Shown: piece after piece, positions 33,034 through 43,598 of the stretch
How positions within the stretch are numbered: position 1 is the stretch's first letter
Layout of the letters: the number at the start of each line of letters is the position of its first letter
Source of the DNA: Armatimonadota bacterium
GTDB lineage: Bacteria; Armatimonadota; Fimbriimonadia; Fimbriimonadales; GBS-DC
DNA length: 64,000 nucleotides
Direction of reading: 5' to 3'
Assembly (NCBI GenBank): GCA_013359125.1
Contig: JABWCR010000007.1
Location: 32,777 to 96,776 of the forward strand
Position numbers and translations under genes: made by a program
Notes under the pieces: generated by a model
The model's database searches: none
What the model saw: the letters and a program-made list of their open reading frames with translations, nothing else
Told to the model about the DNA's origin: nothing

Positions 33034-34223
33034 GCCATCCGCTCCTGGATGAAACTCCTAAACTCGGCCTGTGCGGACTCTGGCGAAAAGTTGGCGCGGA
33101 CAAACTCCCGGCCGGCTTCTGATTTCTCTCGCCAATGCCGTTCGTCCGTCATCAATAGGACGATCTCTTCTGCAAATGCCTTGGGATCGTCAACAATAGC
33201 GATCGCGTCGTTCTCTAGCCCTGTTGCGCCCAATGTAGTTGAAACGCAGGGCAAACCTATACTCATCATGTCCAGTAGTTTGATGCGAATTCCGCCGCCG
33301 ATAGTCAAAGGCACGGCACATACCCTGCATTTTGCAAGGAACGAATCGAGGTCATCGACGAAGCCCTCCACAAAGCAGCGTTCGCCATCGTGCAGTCGCT
33401 GCACCTCTTCGGGAGGGTCGGCGCCCGCTATGTGCCAACGAACTTCGGGGTGCGTGCTTTTCAGCAACGGCCACACATTCTCGGCAAACCACAAGGTCGC
33501 GGATAAGTTGGGCATCCACGTCAGCATACCCAGCGTTACGACCCTCGGTTCTGCAGTACCAAAACTGACGAGAGGTTGTTCGGGCACGGGCGTCGGTTTT
33601 TTGAATACCATCATTGGAGGCCGGACGCCGTTAGATGCCAAGATGCTTGCGTCTCGAGGCGAGATCGCTATAGCGCCGTTCATAAGGTTCAACCGCTCGA
33701 TCTCGTATCGCTTGACCTTGGCCGCTTCGCGCTTGAAGAGTAACTTCGCCAAGGGGTTGGTCGCGTTTTCCGCATATTTTTCGAATATCTCCCACTCCAC
33801 GTCGAAATCGGAGCCGATTTTGACCTTTGCCTTGACACAATCGAACAGCCCCATCGTCGAAAGGTGGTCAAAGTGCGCCAGATCGTACGGTTCGAGCGAG
33901 CGCAATCGCTCTACCATGGTCGGTTGACGAAATTTGTGATAGAGGAACGGCTTGGCGCTTAGTTGCGAACGCAGCATGGTCAGCATCTGGCTCTTGCGAT
34001 GTTTGCCGAACTTTAGCCTCATGGGCACGCTGATGATCGATCGACAAACGTCGCCGAGCCCTTCCCGAAGCAATCGAGGAACTTCCGGTTCGGTTTCGTC
34101 ATAGTAGGCGATCAGGTCGACCTCGGCAAAGCTGGCGTAGGCGCGCAGTTGATCGTAGGCGAACCGTTGTCCGCCCGACACCGGCGGGTAGGGATTGAGG
34201 GCGCTGACGAACAAGACCCGCAT
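33030..34223 (-). CDS. Glycosyltransferase family 4
   Basis: 397 residues. Same signatures as its neighbour: LFVSALNPYPPVSGGQRFAY, DFDVEWEIFEKYAENATN, and LAKCRVCAVPLTIGGGIRIK with LLDMMSIGLPCVSTTLGATG. It begins 4 bases after the gmd stop on the same strand, so these glycosyltransferases probably use the GDP-deoxyhexose made by gmd and the next gene. Specific acceptor unknown. Confidence 0.88.
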   Translation of the reverse strand: MRVLFVSALNPYPPVSGGQRFAYDQLRAYASFAEVDLIAYYDETEPEVPRLLREGLGDVCRSIISVPMRLKFGKHRKSQMLTMLRSQLSAKPFLYHKFRQPTMVERLRSLEPYDLAHFDHLSTMGLFDCVKAKVKIGSDFDVEWEIFEKYAENATNPLAKLLFKREAAKVKRYEIERLNLMNGAIAISPRDASILASNGVRPPMMVFKKPTPVPEQPLVSFGTAEPRVVTLGMLTWMPNLSATLWFAENVWPLLKSTHPEVRWHIAGADPPEEVQRLHDGERCFVEGFVDDLDSFLAKCRVCAVPLTIGGGIRIKLLDMMSIGLPCVSTTLGATGLENDAIAIVDDPKAFAEEIVLLMTDERHWREKSEAGREFVRANFSPESAQAEFRSFIQERMA

Positions 34224-34227
34224 CGGG

Positions 34228-36233
<2,006 letters not shown>

Positions 36234-36246
36234 TGCTTCTTCAAAG

Positions 36247-36275
36247 ATTATGGCCGCTGAGCGTTCAAAAGTCAA
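36247..36275 (-). promoter_or_regulatory. Sigma-70-type promoter of the rmd-gmd-glycosyltransferase operon
   Basis: Minus-strand TTGACT at 36270-36275 and CATAAT at 36247-36252, spacer 17 bp, about 14 bases before the start codon. Its -35 faces the selD promoter. Confidence 0.65.
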
Positions 36276-36290
36276 GGAATCGGGCGCAGG

Positions 36291-36296
36291 TACAAT
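36291..36296 (+). promoter_or_regulatory. -10 box of selD, leaderless geometry
   Basis: TACAAT followed by 7 bases and the selD ATG at 36304. Confidence 0.5.
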
Positions 36297-36303
36297 GCCA
36301 TTC

Positions 36304-37329
36304 ATGAGCAAGATCAGGCTGACTCATCTCGTTCAGTGCGCGGGTTGAGCCTCTAAGCTGGGCTCGTCCCGGCTCGCGCAGGTGCTGCGCGGCTTACCTC
36401 CACTGACCGACCCGAACGTGCTCGTGAGCTCTAGCACGCGAGACGATGCGGGCATCTATCGTCTGACCGACGAGATCGCGCTGGTGCAGACGGTGGATTA
36501 CTTTACGCCGATCGTAGACGACCCTTACGATTACGGCGCGATCGCCGCCGCCAACTCCTTGTCCGACGTTTACGCAATGGGCGGACAGCCATTGACGGCG
36601 ATGAACGTGCTGGCGTTTCCGCCCGACAAGGTCGACGAGGAGACGCTTTCCGGCATCGTTCGGGGCGGGGCGGAGAAGTGCGCCGAGGCTGGGGCTGCGC
36701 TGATCGGCGGGCATACGGTCGAGGCTCCAGAGCCGTTGTTCGGCCTGTCCGTTACGGGCATCGTGCATCCCGATCGCGTTTTGACCAATGCGGGGTTGCG
36801 GCCTGGGCAATTGTTGGTGTTGACCAAGCCGTTGGGTACTGCGGTTCTAGCGACGGCGGCCAAGTTTGACGAGTGCGAGGCAGACGATTTGGCAGTTGCG
36901 GTTAGGAGCATGAGCCGATTGAACGCCGAGGCGCGAGACTTGATGATTGATTTGGGAGCGACTGCGGCGACCGACGTTACGGGCTTCGGCTTGGCGGGGC
37001 ATTTGAGCCAGATGGCTTTTGTAAGCGGCGCGGCTGTAGAAGTGTGGGCGGACAAACTGCCATTGTTGCCGGGCTTTGAAAAGTATGTAGAGGCGGGGAA
37101 TGTTACGAAGGGCGGGCGCATGAACAGAGAGTCGACGGCGGATAGAGTTGTGTTGAAGGAGGGGTTGCCCAAGCATCTGATCGAGGCTGTATTCGACCCT
37201 CAAACCTCGGGCGGGCTGCTTTTTTCGGTGGACGAGGGTTTGCTTGACGCGGATGCGTTGCCGGACTGGGCAGTTGTGATCGGGCGCACTCTGTCAGGCG
37301 AGCCGAGGATGACGGTGCGGTATACTTAG
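36304..37329 (+). CDS. selD: Selenide, water dikinase, selenocysteine-containing (UGA at codon 15)
   Basis: 341 residues when the UGA at 36346-36348 is read as selenocysteine: MSKIRLTHLVQCAG-U-ASKLG. In SelD the catalytic Cys/Sec sits in exactly this place, AG(C/U)-x-x-K, and the following Lys18 is kept. Beyond it the usual motifs continue: AQVLRGLPPLTDPNVLVSSS, DYFTPIVDDPYDYGAIAAAN, and GGAAL-type ATP loops, ending with the AIRS-like C-terminal domain (FDPQTSGGLLFS). It makes selenophosphate for selenocysteine and selenouridine. Without reading the UGA the protein would start at a GTG at 36382 and lack its active residue. The ATG lies 7 nt after TACAAT. Confidence 0.9.
36356..36374 (+). promoter_or_regulatory. 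Candidate SECIS hairpin of selD
   Basis: In the mRNA, AGCUGGG (36356-36362) pairs with CCCGGCU (36368-36374), one G-U, closing a CUCGU loop, 7 bases after the UGA. The distance is at the short end for a bacterial SECIS and no G lies in the first two loop positions, so it is a candidate only. Confidence 0.4.
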
Positions 37330-37389
37330 CAAATATGCGGGGGCAATCATTGCGCCTTCGCGATTTGCTCAAAAGGAGGTTGGACGAGC

Positions 37390-37686
37390 ATGGCTCAAGA
37401 AGTTACGATTAAGAATCTGATTCTCGCAGCTGCGGAGGGCGCTTCGGAAGGCGTCGAAGTGCTTCAGCAGAACGACATTCCGGTCGAGCTGGAAGAGTTT
37501 GAGATCGAAGTTACCTACGCGGCAGAGACCGAAGTAGCGACAAAGAGCAACGCATCGTTGAGCAGCGGGCTGGACCTGAAGTTTTTCACGATCAAAGCGA
37601 AGATCGGCCACACTCGCTCGACCCGGCAAAAGGCGACTTACGGTCTTAAGGTTCGCTTCTTGTTTAGCGGCAAAGAACAGGGCTAG
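37390..37686 (+). CDS. Small beta-rich protein, possibly trypsin-co-occurring-domain-like (1 of 2)
   Basis: 98 residues: a first helix (NLILAAAEGASEGVEVLQQN), then PVELEEFEIEVTYAAETEV and a C-terminal strand block LDLKFFTIKAKIGHTRSTRQ with KATYGLKVRFLF. This helix-strand-loop-strand layout recalls the small Trypco2-like domains seen with predicted conflict systems, but the match is by pattern only. AAGGAGGT precedes the ATG; a TATACT box overlaps the selD stop about 60 bases upstream. The next gene is a related small protein. Confidence 0.6.
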   Translation: MAQEVTIKNLILAAAEGASEGVEVLQQNDIPVELEEFEIEVTYAAETEVATKSNASLSSGLDLKFFTIKAKIGHTRSTRQKATYGLKVRFLFSGKEQG

Positions 37687-37698
37687 TCAGGACGATCC

Positions 37699-38001
37699 AT
37701 GCCACGGCTACCGGTCTCGTCTCTTATCGCCTCCATCGCTTCATCGGTGGACGAAGCGGCCGCGCACATGAAGAAGCGCGGTCTAAACGTTCAGCTTGAA
37801 GAGGTCGAGTGTTCGCTCACAATCGAGGCCGAGTTGGACGCAACGACGGTCGGCTCCGATCAAGGTTTGTTCGTCAATGTGCCAGATCGAAGCCGACTGC
37901 CGATCAAGACGAAGAAGGGCGTTGAGGTTCAGCCTGCGGAGCCGCAGCGAGGCACTCTGACGCTTCGTGCCATCATACAGCCGGGCCTGCGGGACGACTA
38001 A
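37699..38001 (+). CDS. Small protein related to the preceding gene (2 of 2)
   Basis: 100 residues, beginning MPRLPVSSLIASIASSVDEA, then KKRGLNVQLEEVECSLTIEA and a C-terminal GTLTLRAIIQPG. It shares the N-terminal helix, the (V/L)QLEE(V/F)E strand and a final strand with the gene 12 bases upstream; the linker with VPDRSRLPIKTKKGVEVQ is its own. The two likely form a pair acting together. The SDR gene starts 6 bases on. Function unknown. Confidence 0.6.
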   Translation: MPRLPVSSLIASIASSVDEAAAHMKKRGLNVQLEEVECSLTIEAELDATTVGSDQGLFVNVPDRSRLPIKTKKGVEVQPAEPQRGTLTLRAIIQPGLRDD

Positions 38002-38007
38002 CGGCTT

Positions 38008-38688
38008 ATGCCGCATCCCAAGGTCGTCCTTATCAGCGGCGCGGGCGGCGCATTAGGGTCTGCCGTGGCGGCGCGGTATCGACAGCATGGCTCTCGCTTG
38101 GCGCTGGCGGTCTTTAGCGAATCGGAGTATCAAGAGGGCGCGTTCTGCCGCGCATTTGACGCTGCCAACGTACAGGAAGCCGATTCGTTCGTAAAGGACG
38201 CGGTCGGCGAGTTGGGTTCGATCGATGCCTTAATCAACTGTGTCGGAGGTTTTGAGGGCGGCCAGCCGATCGCCGAGACAGAAGAAGCGGTTTGGGACAA
38301 GATGATGGCGATGAACGCCAAGAGCGTGTTTGCGCTGTGTCGGGCTGTTGCGCCTGTGATGGCCAAGCAGGGCCATGGCAAAATCGTCAACTTTGGCGCT
38401 CGTCCGGCGTTGCAGAGTCCTGCGGGCATGGCGGCTTACGCGGCATCGAAGGCGGCGGTCTTGCGTATTACGGAATCGCTTTCGGCAGAACTGAAGTCCA
38501 AAGGCGTCAATGTCAACGCGATTCTGCCGTCTACGCTTGATACGCCGGGCAATCGCGCCGCGATGCCGAACGCCGATGCGTCCAAGTGGGTTGCACTGGA
38601 CGCTATGGTCGATGTGGTCGAGTTCCTATGCTCCGATGCCTCTCGCGCCATTCATGGGGCCGCGATCCCGGTCTACGGTTTGGGGTAA
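38008..38688 (+). CDS. Short-chain dehydrogenase/reductase
   Basis: 226 residues, classical SDR: VLISGAGGALGSAVAARY at the N-terminus (GxxxGxG), DALINCVGGFEGG, and catalytic Tyr-x3-Lys in AAYAASKAAVLRI, with INAILPSTLDTPGN after it. It reduces or oxidises an alcohol or ketone with NAD(P). It is close behind the two small proteins and just before the toxin-antitoxin pair. Substrate not predictable. Confidence 0.88.
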   Translation: MPHPKVVLISGAGGALGSAVAARYRQHGSRLALAVFSESEYQEGAFCRAFDAANVQEADSFVKDAVGELGSIDALINCVGGFEGGQPIAETEEAVWDKMMAMNAKSVFALCRAVAPVMAKQGHGKIVNFGARPALQSPAGMAAYAASKAAVLRITESLSAELKSKGVNVNAILPSTLDTPGNRAAMPNADASKWVALDAMVDVVEFLCSDASRAIHGAAIPVYGLG

Positions 38689-38698
38689 CTTTTGGAAC

Positions 38699-39010
38699 GT
38701 GAAGCTTCCTAAGTTTCTTAAGCCGCTGTTTTGGGAGTATGAGTTTTCAAAGCTTGGCTGGCCAAAGGATCGCGAGACGGTCATTCTCAAGATTCTTGAG
38801 CACGGCGATCGTAATGCGATTCTATGGCTGCGCCAGACCGAGGGCGACGAGGGGCTGAGGGAGTGGATAACCGTGCGGGAGGGTCGGGGCTTGAGCCCTC
38901 GGACGCTTCGGTTTTGGGAGGTATTGCTGGATCTGCCTCATCGTAAAGTAACTGCTTGGGTAAAGCGAGAGCAGGCTGGACCTTGGGAACAGAGGTTGAA
39001 CCCTCGATGA
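38699..39010 (+). CDS. Antitoxin-type protein of an AbiEii toxin pair (DUF6922-like)
   Basis: 103 residues from GTG at 38699: VKLPKFLKPLFWEYEFSKLG, WPKDRETVILKILEHGDRNA, a helical middle with RQTEGDEGLREWI, and GRGLSPRTLRFWEVLLDLP. This small protein is typically found before AbiEii/AbiGii nucleotidyltransferase toxins. Its stop overlaps the toxin ATG (ATGA), the usual TA arrangement. The earlier start in the same frame (38510) is antisense-like in the SDR gene and rejected. Confidence 0.75.
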   Translation: MKLPKFLKPLFWEYEFSKLGWPKDRETVILKILEHGDRNAILWLRQTEGDEGLREWITVREGRGLSPRTLRFWEVLLDLPHRKVTAWVKREQAGPWEQRLNPR

Positions 39011-39627
39011 AACCGCCGCTGTCGCGGTCTGCAGCGACGGCTTTGCGAACGGTCGGTCCCTTCTTTACTGAGCGTGATTTTTACTTGGCAGGGGGTACCG
39101 GTTTAGCGGTCCAACTCCATCATAGGCGGTCGGTGGACTTAGATTGGTTCAGCAGCGTGCCGTTGGAGCATCCGGAGTCGTTAGGCAAGGCGCTTGGCGA
39201 GGCGGCGCCTGACTTTGTTCTGTCGAGCATTGCTCAAGGAACGCTGCACGGGCGCTTAGCAGGTACGCGCATCAGCGCGTTTGAGTATCTGTACCCATTG
39301 CTTTCGCCCTGCGAATCAAATGCAGAGTACAAGGTTTTCGTGGCCTCGCTGCTCGATATTGCCGCTATGAAGCTCTTGGCGATTGCCCAACGAGGAGCCA
39401 AGAAGGATTTTATCGATATCTATGCCTTAGGAACAAAAATGCCCCTTGCGGGCATGGTCGATGGCTACATGCGGAAGTTCGGTATTGCAGATCCCGTGCA
39501 TTTGGCACGAGCTCTGACTTATTTTGACGATGCGAACAAGGAGACGACGCCTTTGATTCTGTGGGATTTTGACTGGCGAGACGTCAAACGAGAGATCAGC
39601 GTTTGGGTCAAGCGGACGTTTTCATAA
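39007..39627 (+). CDS. AbiEii/AbiGii-type nucleotidyltransferase toxin
   Basis: 206 residues. N-terminal nucleotidyltransferase fold with FYLAGGTGLAVQLHHRRSVD then LDWFS: the GG-x-x-L and DLD motif of the AbiEii family (GGTGLAVQLHHR, SVDLDWF). A helical C-terminal part holds KDFIDIYALG, also conserved. In type IV toxin-antitoxin systems such proteins arrest growth, for example after phage infection, and the partner keeps them in check. It is convergent with rarA, 3 bases away. Confidence 0.8.
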   Translation: MKPPLSRSAATALRTVGPFFTERDFYLAGGTGLAVQLHHRRSVDLDWFSSVPLEHPESLGKALGEAAPDFVLSSIAQGTLHGRLAGTRISAFEYLYPLLSPCESNAEYKVFVASLLDIAAMKLLAIAQRGAKKDFIDIYALGTKMPLAGMVDGYMRKFGIADPVHLARALTYFDDANKETTPLILWDFDWRDVKREISVWVKRTFS

Positions 39628-39630
39628 CGG

Positions 39631-40914
39631 TCAGCCTTGATTCTCTCTTTTCTCCATGCGCTCTTTGATTCTGGCTTCGTGGCCTTGGTCGGTCGGTCGA
39701 TAGTAGGGCGTTTGCCAATCTCCGTCGGGCAGATATTGCTGTTTGACGTAGTGGCCCGGATAGTCGTGCGGGTAGAGATAAGGCGTCTTGGAGGGCTTGT
39801 TGCGCAAGTGTTCGGGCACGGGCGGAAGCGCCTCTTTCGCAGCGTCTTCCATCGCTTTGGCGATGGCCAGATAGGCCGCATTGCTCTTGGGCGCGCAGGC
39901 CAAATAGGCGACGGCTTGCCCTAAGATGAGCCCCGCTTCGGGCATACCGACCCTTTCGACTGCGGCAGCCGCGGCGGAGGCCAGCACCAAACTCTGCGGA
40001 TCAGCGTTTCCAATGTCTTCGCTTGCAGAAATCATCATTCGTCTGGCGATGAAACGAGGGTCTTCGCCTGCCTGCATCATCCGAGCCAGATAGTGGAGTG
40101 CCGCATCGGGATCGGAGCCCCGAATGGATTTGATAAAAGCCGAGATCGTGTCGTAATGATAGTCGCCTTGCTTGTCGTATCGCACCAGGGGTCGTTGCAA
40201 GACTTCTTCTAAATCCTCAGCGCTGATTTCGCCACCGTCCTCGACCAAAAAAGAGGCGGCTTCGATAGCGTTCAGGGCGAGCCGAGCATCGCCCGCGGCC
40301 CACTTGGCCAGGCGATGCAGAGCGTCTTTGGCTATCGTCAGTTTGCGCTCGCCCAGGCCTCTTTCTGTGTCTAACAGCGCGCGTCGAACAACCTCTGCCA
40401 GTTCGTCTTCGCTGAGGGGCTGAAGCGTGATGACCCTTGCTCTGGAGAGGAGCGCAGGCGCGAGGGCGAAGAAGGGATTCTCCGTTGTAACGCCGACCAG
40501 CGTAAAGCAGCCCTGCTCGACATAGCCCAAAAGTCCGTCCTGCTGGTTTCGTTTAAAGTGGTGGATTTCGTCGAGTATGAGCAGAGTTTCTTCTCCAAGT
40601 CTCTTGCGCGCGGCGGCGGTCTCGGCGATGCGTCTGATTTCCGGCGCTCCGGTCGTTACCGCGCTCTTTGCTTCGGTGCGGCAACCGGCTGACTGAGCGA
40701 TGAGATAGGCAAGCGTGGTTTTGCCGCAACCTGGCGGGGCGAAGAGAATAATGGAGCCTGCTTTGCCCGATTCGATCATCTTGCGCAGGGGGCGTCCGGG
40801 CGCGAGGAGTTTTGTTTGGCCGACGTACTCGTCGAGCGTTCGGGGCCTCATGCGCGCAGCCAAGGGCAGAGAGGCCGTGTCGACCGAATCTGCAAAGAGG
40901 TTTTCTTGATGCAT
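39631..40914 (-). CDS. rarA: Replication-associated recombination protein A
   Basis: 427 residues, AAA+ ATPase: RMRPRTLDEYVGQTKLL, Walker A APPGCGKTTLAYLI, Walker B LLILDEIHHFKRNQQDGLL, sensor TTENPFFALAPALLSRARV; then the C-terminal RarA domain with GSDPDAALHYLARMMQAGED. It works at stalled replication forks. The ATG lies 6 nt after TAGACT, a weak -10-like sequence. It ends 3 bases from the toxin gene. Confidence 0.95.
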   Translation of the reverse strand: MHQENLFADSVDTASLPLAARMRPRTLDEYVGQTKLLAPGRPLRKMIESGKAGSIILFAPPGCGKTTLAYLIAQSAGCRTEAKSAVTTGAPEIRRIAETAAARKRLGEETLLILDEIHHFKRNQQDGLLGYVEQGCFTLVGVTTENPFFALAPALLSRARVITLQPLSEDELAEVVRRALLDTERGLGERKLTIAKDALHRLAKWAAGDARLALNAIEAASFLVEDGGEISAEDLEEVLQRPLVRYDKQGDYHYDTISAFIKSIRGSDPDAALHYLARMMQAGEDPRFIARRMMISASEDIGNADPQSLVLASAAAAAVERVGMPEAGLILGQAVAYLACAPKSNAAYLAIAKAMEDAAKEALPPVPEHLRNKPSKTPYLYPHDYPGHYVKQQYLPDGDWQTPYYRPTDQGHEARIKERMEKRENQG

Positions 40915-40978
40915 GGTCAGAGTCTATCCCAATACTTCGCCCATCGGTGATATAATTTGGAGCGCCAGAGGAGGTCTT

Positions 40979-43531
40979 ATGCTTATCAAGTTTGCCGTAG
41001 CCGCGATGCTTACGACAACCGCGTTAGTTGCCGTCGCTCAGCCGTTCGAAGGAGAAGTCAAACAACATACGGGCGCGAACCGACCCTACTATTGGTCGCC
41101 CAGAACAGCTCCCGTGCAGCCGCCGCACAACTTTGGCGCAAACTATCACTTTCATGGCGCATCGACCCGAAAGCCGTTTGACGCCAATGGATTGACCAGC
41201 GACGGGCCGGTAACGGTCGACGAACCGGCAGCCGGTATACAGGCCGCGTCCCTCTTTCGCAGTTGGGACGCCAACCAGTTTGTCGATTATTTTCCGGCGG
41301 ATTGCAATCTGGCCGTTGGGCCCAACCATGTTATCGGCACCACCAATCGCACGATGATCATCTATGACAAGAACGGCAATCAGCTCTCGTCCCAGCAGAT
41401 GAGCGCGGTCTTTAACGAGGCGCCAGGCCGATACTTTGATCCCAAGTCGTTTTATGATCCTTGGCAAGGTCGTTATGTGGTGATATCGCTGGCCACCCCG
41501 ACGCAGACGGATCGATCCCAATCTTGGTTCGCCATTTTGATATCGGCGACCAACGACCCGATGGGCGTATGGTACAAATGGTATGCCAACGCGCGACTGG
41601 ACGGCAATACCGATGTCAACCAGTGGGCGGACTACCCCTCTTACGGTTTTGATCCGGACGGGCTTTACTTGTCTGCAGTGATGAAGCATCCGGTTACCCG
41701 CGCTCTTATTACTGCAAAGGTTCGCATCTTCAAGAAAGCCGACCTTTATAACGGTATTTGGAGCGGCTGGATGGACATGATCAACTTTGTAACGGACGGC
41801 CAGACGGACGAGGTCGTCCAACCCGCTCAGATGCAGTCCTACAACGGAATCATGTATCTGGTCAATCGAATGGGAACCCGCAACAATCCGACAGACAATC
41901 GACTGGTGGTGCGCCGCGTTACAAACGTCCTCAACTGGCCTACCTTTCCGACAATCGTTAGAGAGATCGTAACGGTTGCTTCCTACTCCTTGCCGCCCAA
42001 TGCGCGACAATCGAGCGGCGCTCCTAGCCTGTTCACGGTCGATGGCCACTTGATGGACAAGGCGTCTTACTTTAACGGCCGACTTTACACAGGGCACACT
42101 GTCGCGCTCGATTGGGGAGACGGTCAAGGCGCAAGATGCGTTCTTCGGCTCTACCAGTTGCGATTCGTCGCCGGCACGACAACAGTCGAGCGGCAGATCA
42201 ACTTGGGTTTGGCAGGCTACGACTATATCTTCCCATCGATCCAGGTTACCCAAGACGAGGACGCGATCATTGGGTTTGGACGCGTCAGCGATGTCAATGG
42301 CGAGTTTATCGGTCTGCGGCACGTTGGCTGGAAGAAAGACGATCCCATCCAAGGCAGCGCGCAGGCCAGGGCGGGCGCGGGCGTGGAGAACGTCGGCTTC
42401 TGGGGCGACTACTTCGGCAGCCAGCTGGATCCTTGGGATCGTCGGACGGTCTGGATTATTGGGTCGTTTGGCAGGGCGGCCAACAACTGGCAAACTCACA
42501 TTGCCGAGTTAAATTTTAAGCCCAATACAAGCCTTAGTGTTCCGAACGTCTCCGGCGCGATCGGGGAGACGGTTCAACTTCGCGCCACTTTGCGGCGCAC
42601 GGATATCGACGCTCCCTTGGAAGGAAAGACCGTGGCATTTATGGTCGATAACTCGCTTGTCGGCTTCGCGGTTACGAACGCCTCGGGCGTGGCCGCGCGC
42701 AACTTCACGATTTCGCCAGAGTTTGGGGTTGACAACCATCCCATCTTGGCTATCTTCGCGCCCGATACGCAGTACAACGGATCGCAAGGCGGGGCAACCC
42801 TAAACGCGAGGAAGGCGAGCGTTACCGTCTTTAGCAACAACGTCGAGGGGCGGCGCGGCGAGGAAGTTACGCTGGCGGCCAGCCTTGTTCGACAGACCAA
42901 CGGCCAAGCGCTCTCGGGCGAAACGATCCGTTTCTACGTCAATAATCAGTTGGTCGGTCCGGCCACGACTAACTTTTTAGGCATAGCGACGTTGCCGTAT
43001 GTGATTCCTCAGGCTATGGCTCTTGGAAATCATGAGATTCGAGCAGAGTTTGCGGGGGACGAGAACCATCTGCCCGGCTTCGACACATCGACGCTCAACG
43101 TCTATCGCATAAAGATCATCGGTACGATCACGATGGGCGGCATCCCCGATCCGGACGGCTTGCCGATTCGATTTGTCGTCAGCGACTCCGCCGCCCGAGA
43201 GCCTCACGACGTTTTGTTAGGCGAAAATGGCCGGTATGAGTTTGAGACCGATCAACCGGGCGGCGATGCGACGATCAGCGCGGCGCTTGTTGGCGGCACA
43301 TGGCTTCGGATTCGCCGCGCCGTGATTTTGAGAGGCGAAGTTCAGGTCGATTTTGAACTCCCCAATGGCGATGCCGACCGGAACGGCACGATCGACGATG
43401 CCGACCTGGCCATTGTGCTGACGCACTTCGGAGTCCGCGGCCCAGGAGACTTGAACGGCGATGGAAACATCGATGACACGGATCTAGCGCTGGTGTTGGC
43501 TAGTTTTGGCCGATCGAGCGATCCAGAATAA
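40979..43531 (+). CDS. Secreted protein with Ig-like repeats and dockerin-like tail
   Basis: 850 residues, signal peptide (LIKFAVAAMLTTTALVAVAQ). Residues about 60-500 have blades or beta sheets (PADCNLAVGPNHVIGTTNRT, DPWQGRYVVISLATPTQT), propeller-like. Two Ig-like domains follow, about 510-610 and 615-715, each with a (E/L)R-x-GE-x-V-x-L-x-A-x-L pattern. A carboxypeptidase-regulatory-like strand part ends in two dockerin-like repeats DADRNGTIDDADLAIVLTHF and DLNGDGNIDDTDLALVLASF. A TATAAT at 40951-40956 and GAGGAGGT just before the ATG give a short leader. Confidence 0.8.
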   Translation: MLIKFAVAAMLTTTALVAVAQPFEGEVKQHTGANRPYYWSPRTAPVQPPHNFGANYHFHGASTRKPFDANGLTSDGPVTVDEPAAGIQAASLFRSWDANQFVDYFPADCNLAVGPNHVIGTTNRTMIIYDKNGNQLSSQQMSAVFNEAPGRYFDPKSFYDPWQGRYVVISLATPTQTDRSQSWFAILISATNDPMGVWYKWYANARLDGNTDVNQWADYPSYGFDPDGLYLSAVMKHPVTRALITAKVRIFKKADLYNGIWSGWMDMINFVTDGQTDEVVQPAQMQSYNGIMYLVNRMGTRNNPTDNRLVVRRVTNVLNWPTFPTIVREIVTVASYSLPPNARQSSGAPSLFTVDGHLMDKASYFNGRLYTGHTVALDWGDGQGARCVLRLYQLRFVAGTTTVERQINLGLAGYDYIFPSIQVTQDEDAIIGFGRVSDVNGEFIGLRHVGWKKDDPIQGSAQARAGAGVENVGFWGDYFGSQLDPWDRRTVWIIGSFGRAANNWQTHIAELNFKPNTSLSVPNVSGAIGETVQLRATLRRTDIDAPLEGKTVAFMVDNSLVGFAVTNASGVAARNFTISPEFGVDNHPILAIFAPDTQYNGSQGGATLNARKASVTVFSNNVEGRRGEEVTLAASLVRQTNGQALSGETIRFYVNNQLVGPATTNFLGIATLPYVIPQAMALGNHEIRAEFAGDENHLPGFDTSTLNVYRIKIIGTITMGGIPDPDGLPIRFVVSDSAAREPHDVLLGENGRYEFETDQPGGDATISAALVGGTWLRIRRAVILRGEVQVDFELPNGDADRNGTIDDADLAIVLTHFGVRGPGDLNGDGNIDDTDLALVLASFGRSSDPE

Positions 43532-43546
43532 CAACGAACAGATGAG

Positions 43547-43598
43547 CCTCCTTGAGCCTTTGCAGTAAAAAGCCTCAAGGAGGTCTTTATTATTTTTT
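43547..43598 (+). terminator. Intrinsic terminator of the Ig-like/dockerin gene
   Basis: 10-bp stem CCTCCTTGAG / CTCAAGGAGG with a 17-nt loop, then TCTTTATTATTTTTT: the clearest rho-independent terminator in the window, 15 bases after the stop. Confidence 0.9.

Noticed and set aside
36382..37329. selD starting at GTG 36382 as a short form
   Set aside because: It would lose the catalytic residue and conserved Lys; the upstream text reads through UGA in frame with SelD homology.
41024..42499. 491-residue open frame on the minus strand opposite the Ig-like/dockerin gene
   Set aside because: Rich in Arg/Val/His with no domains or ribosome site; it is the antisense of a well-supported secreted protein.
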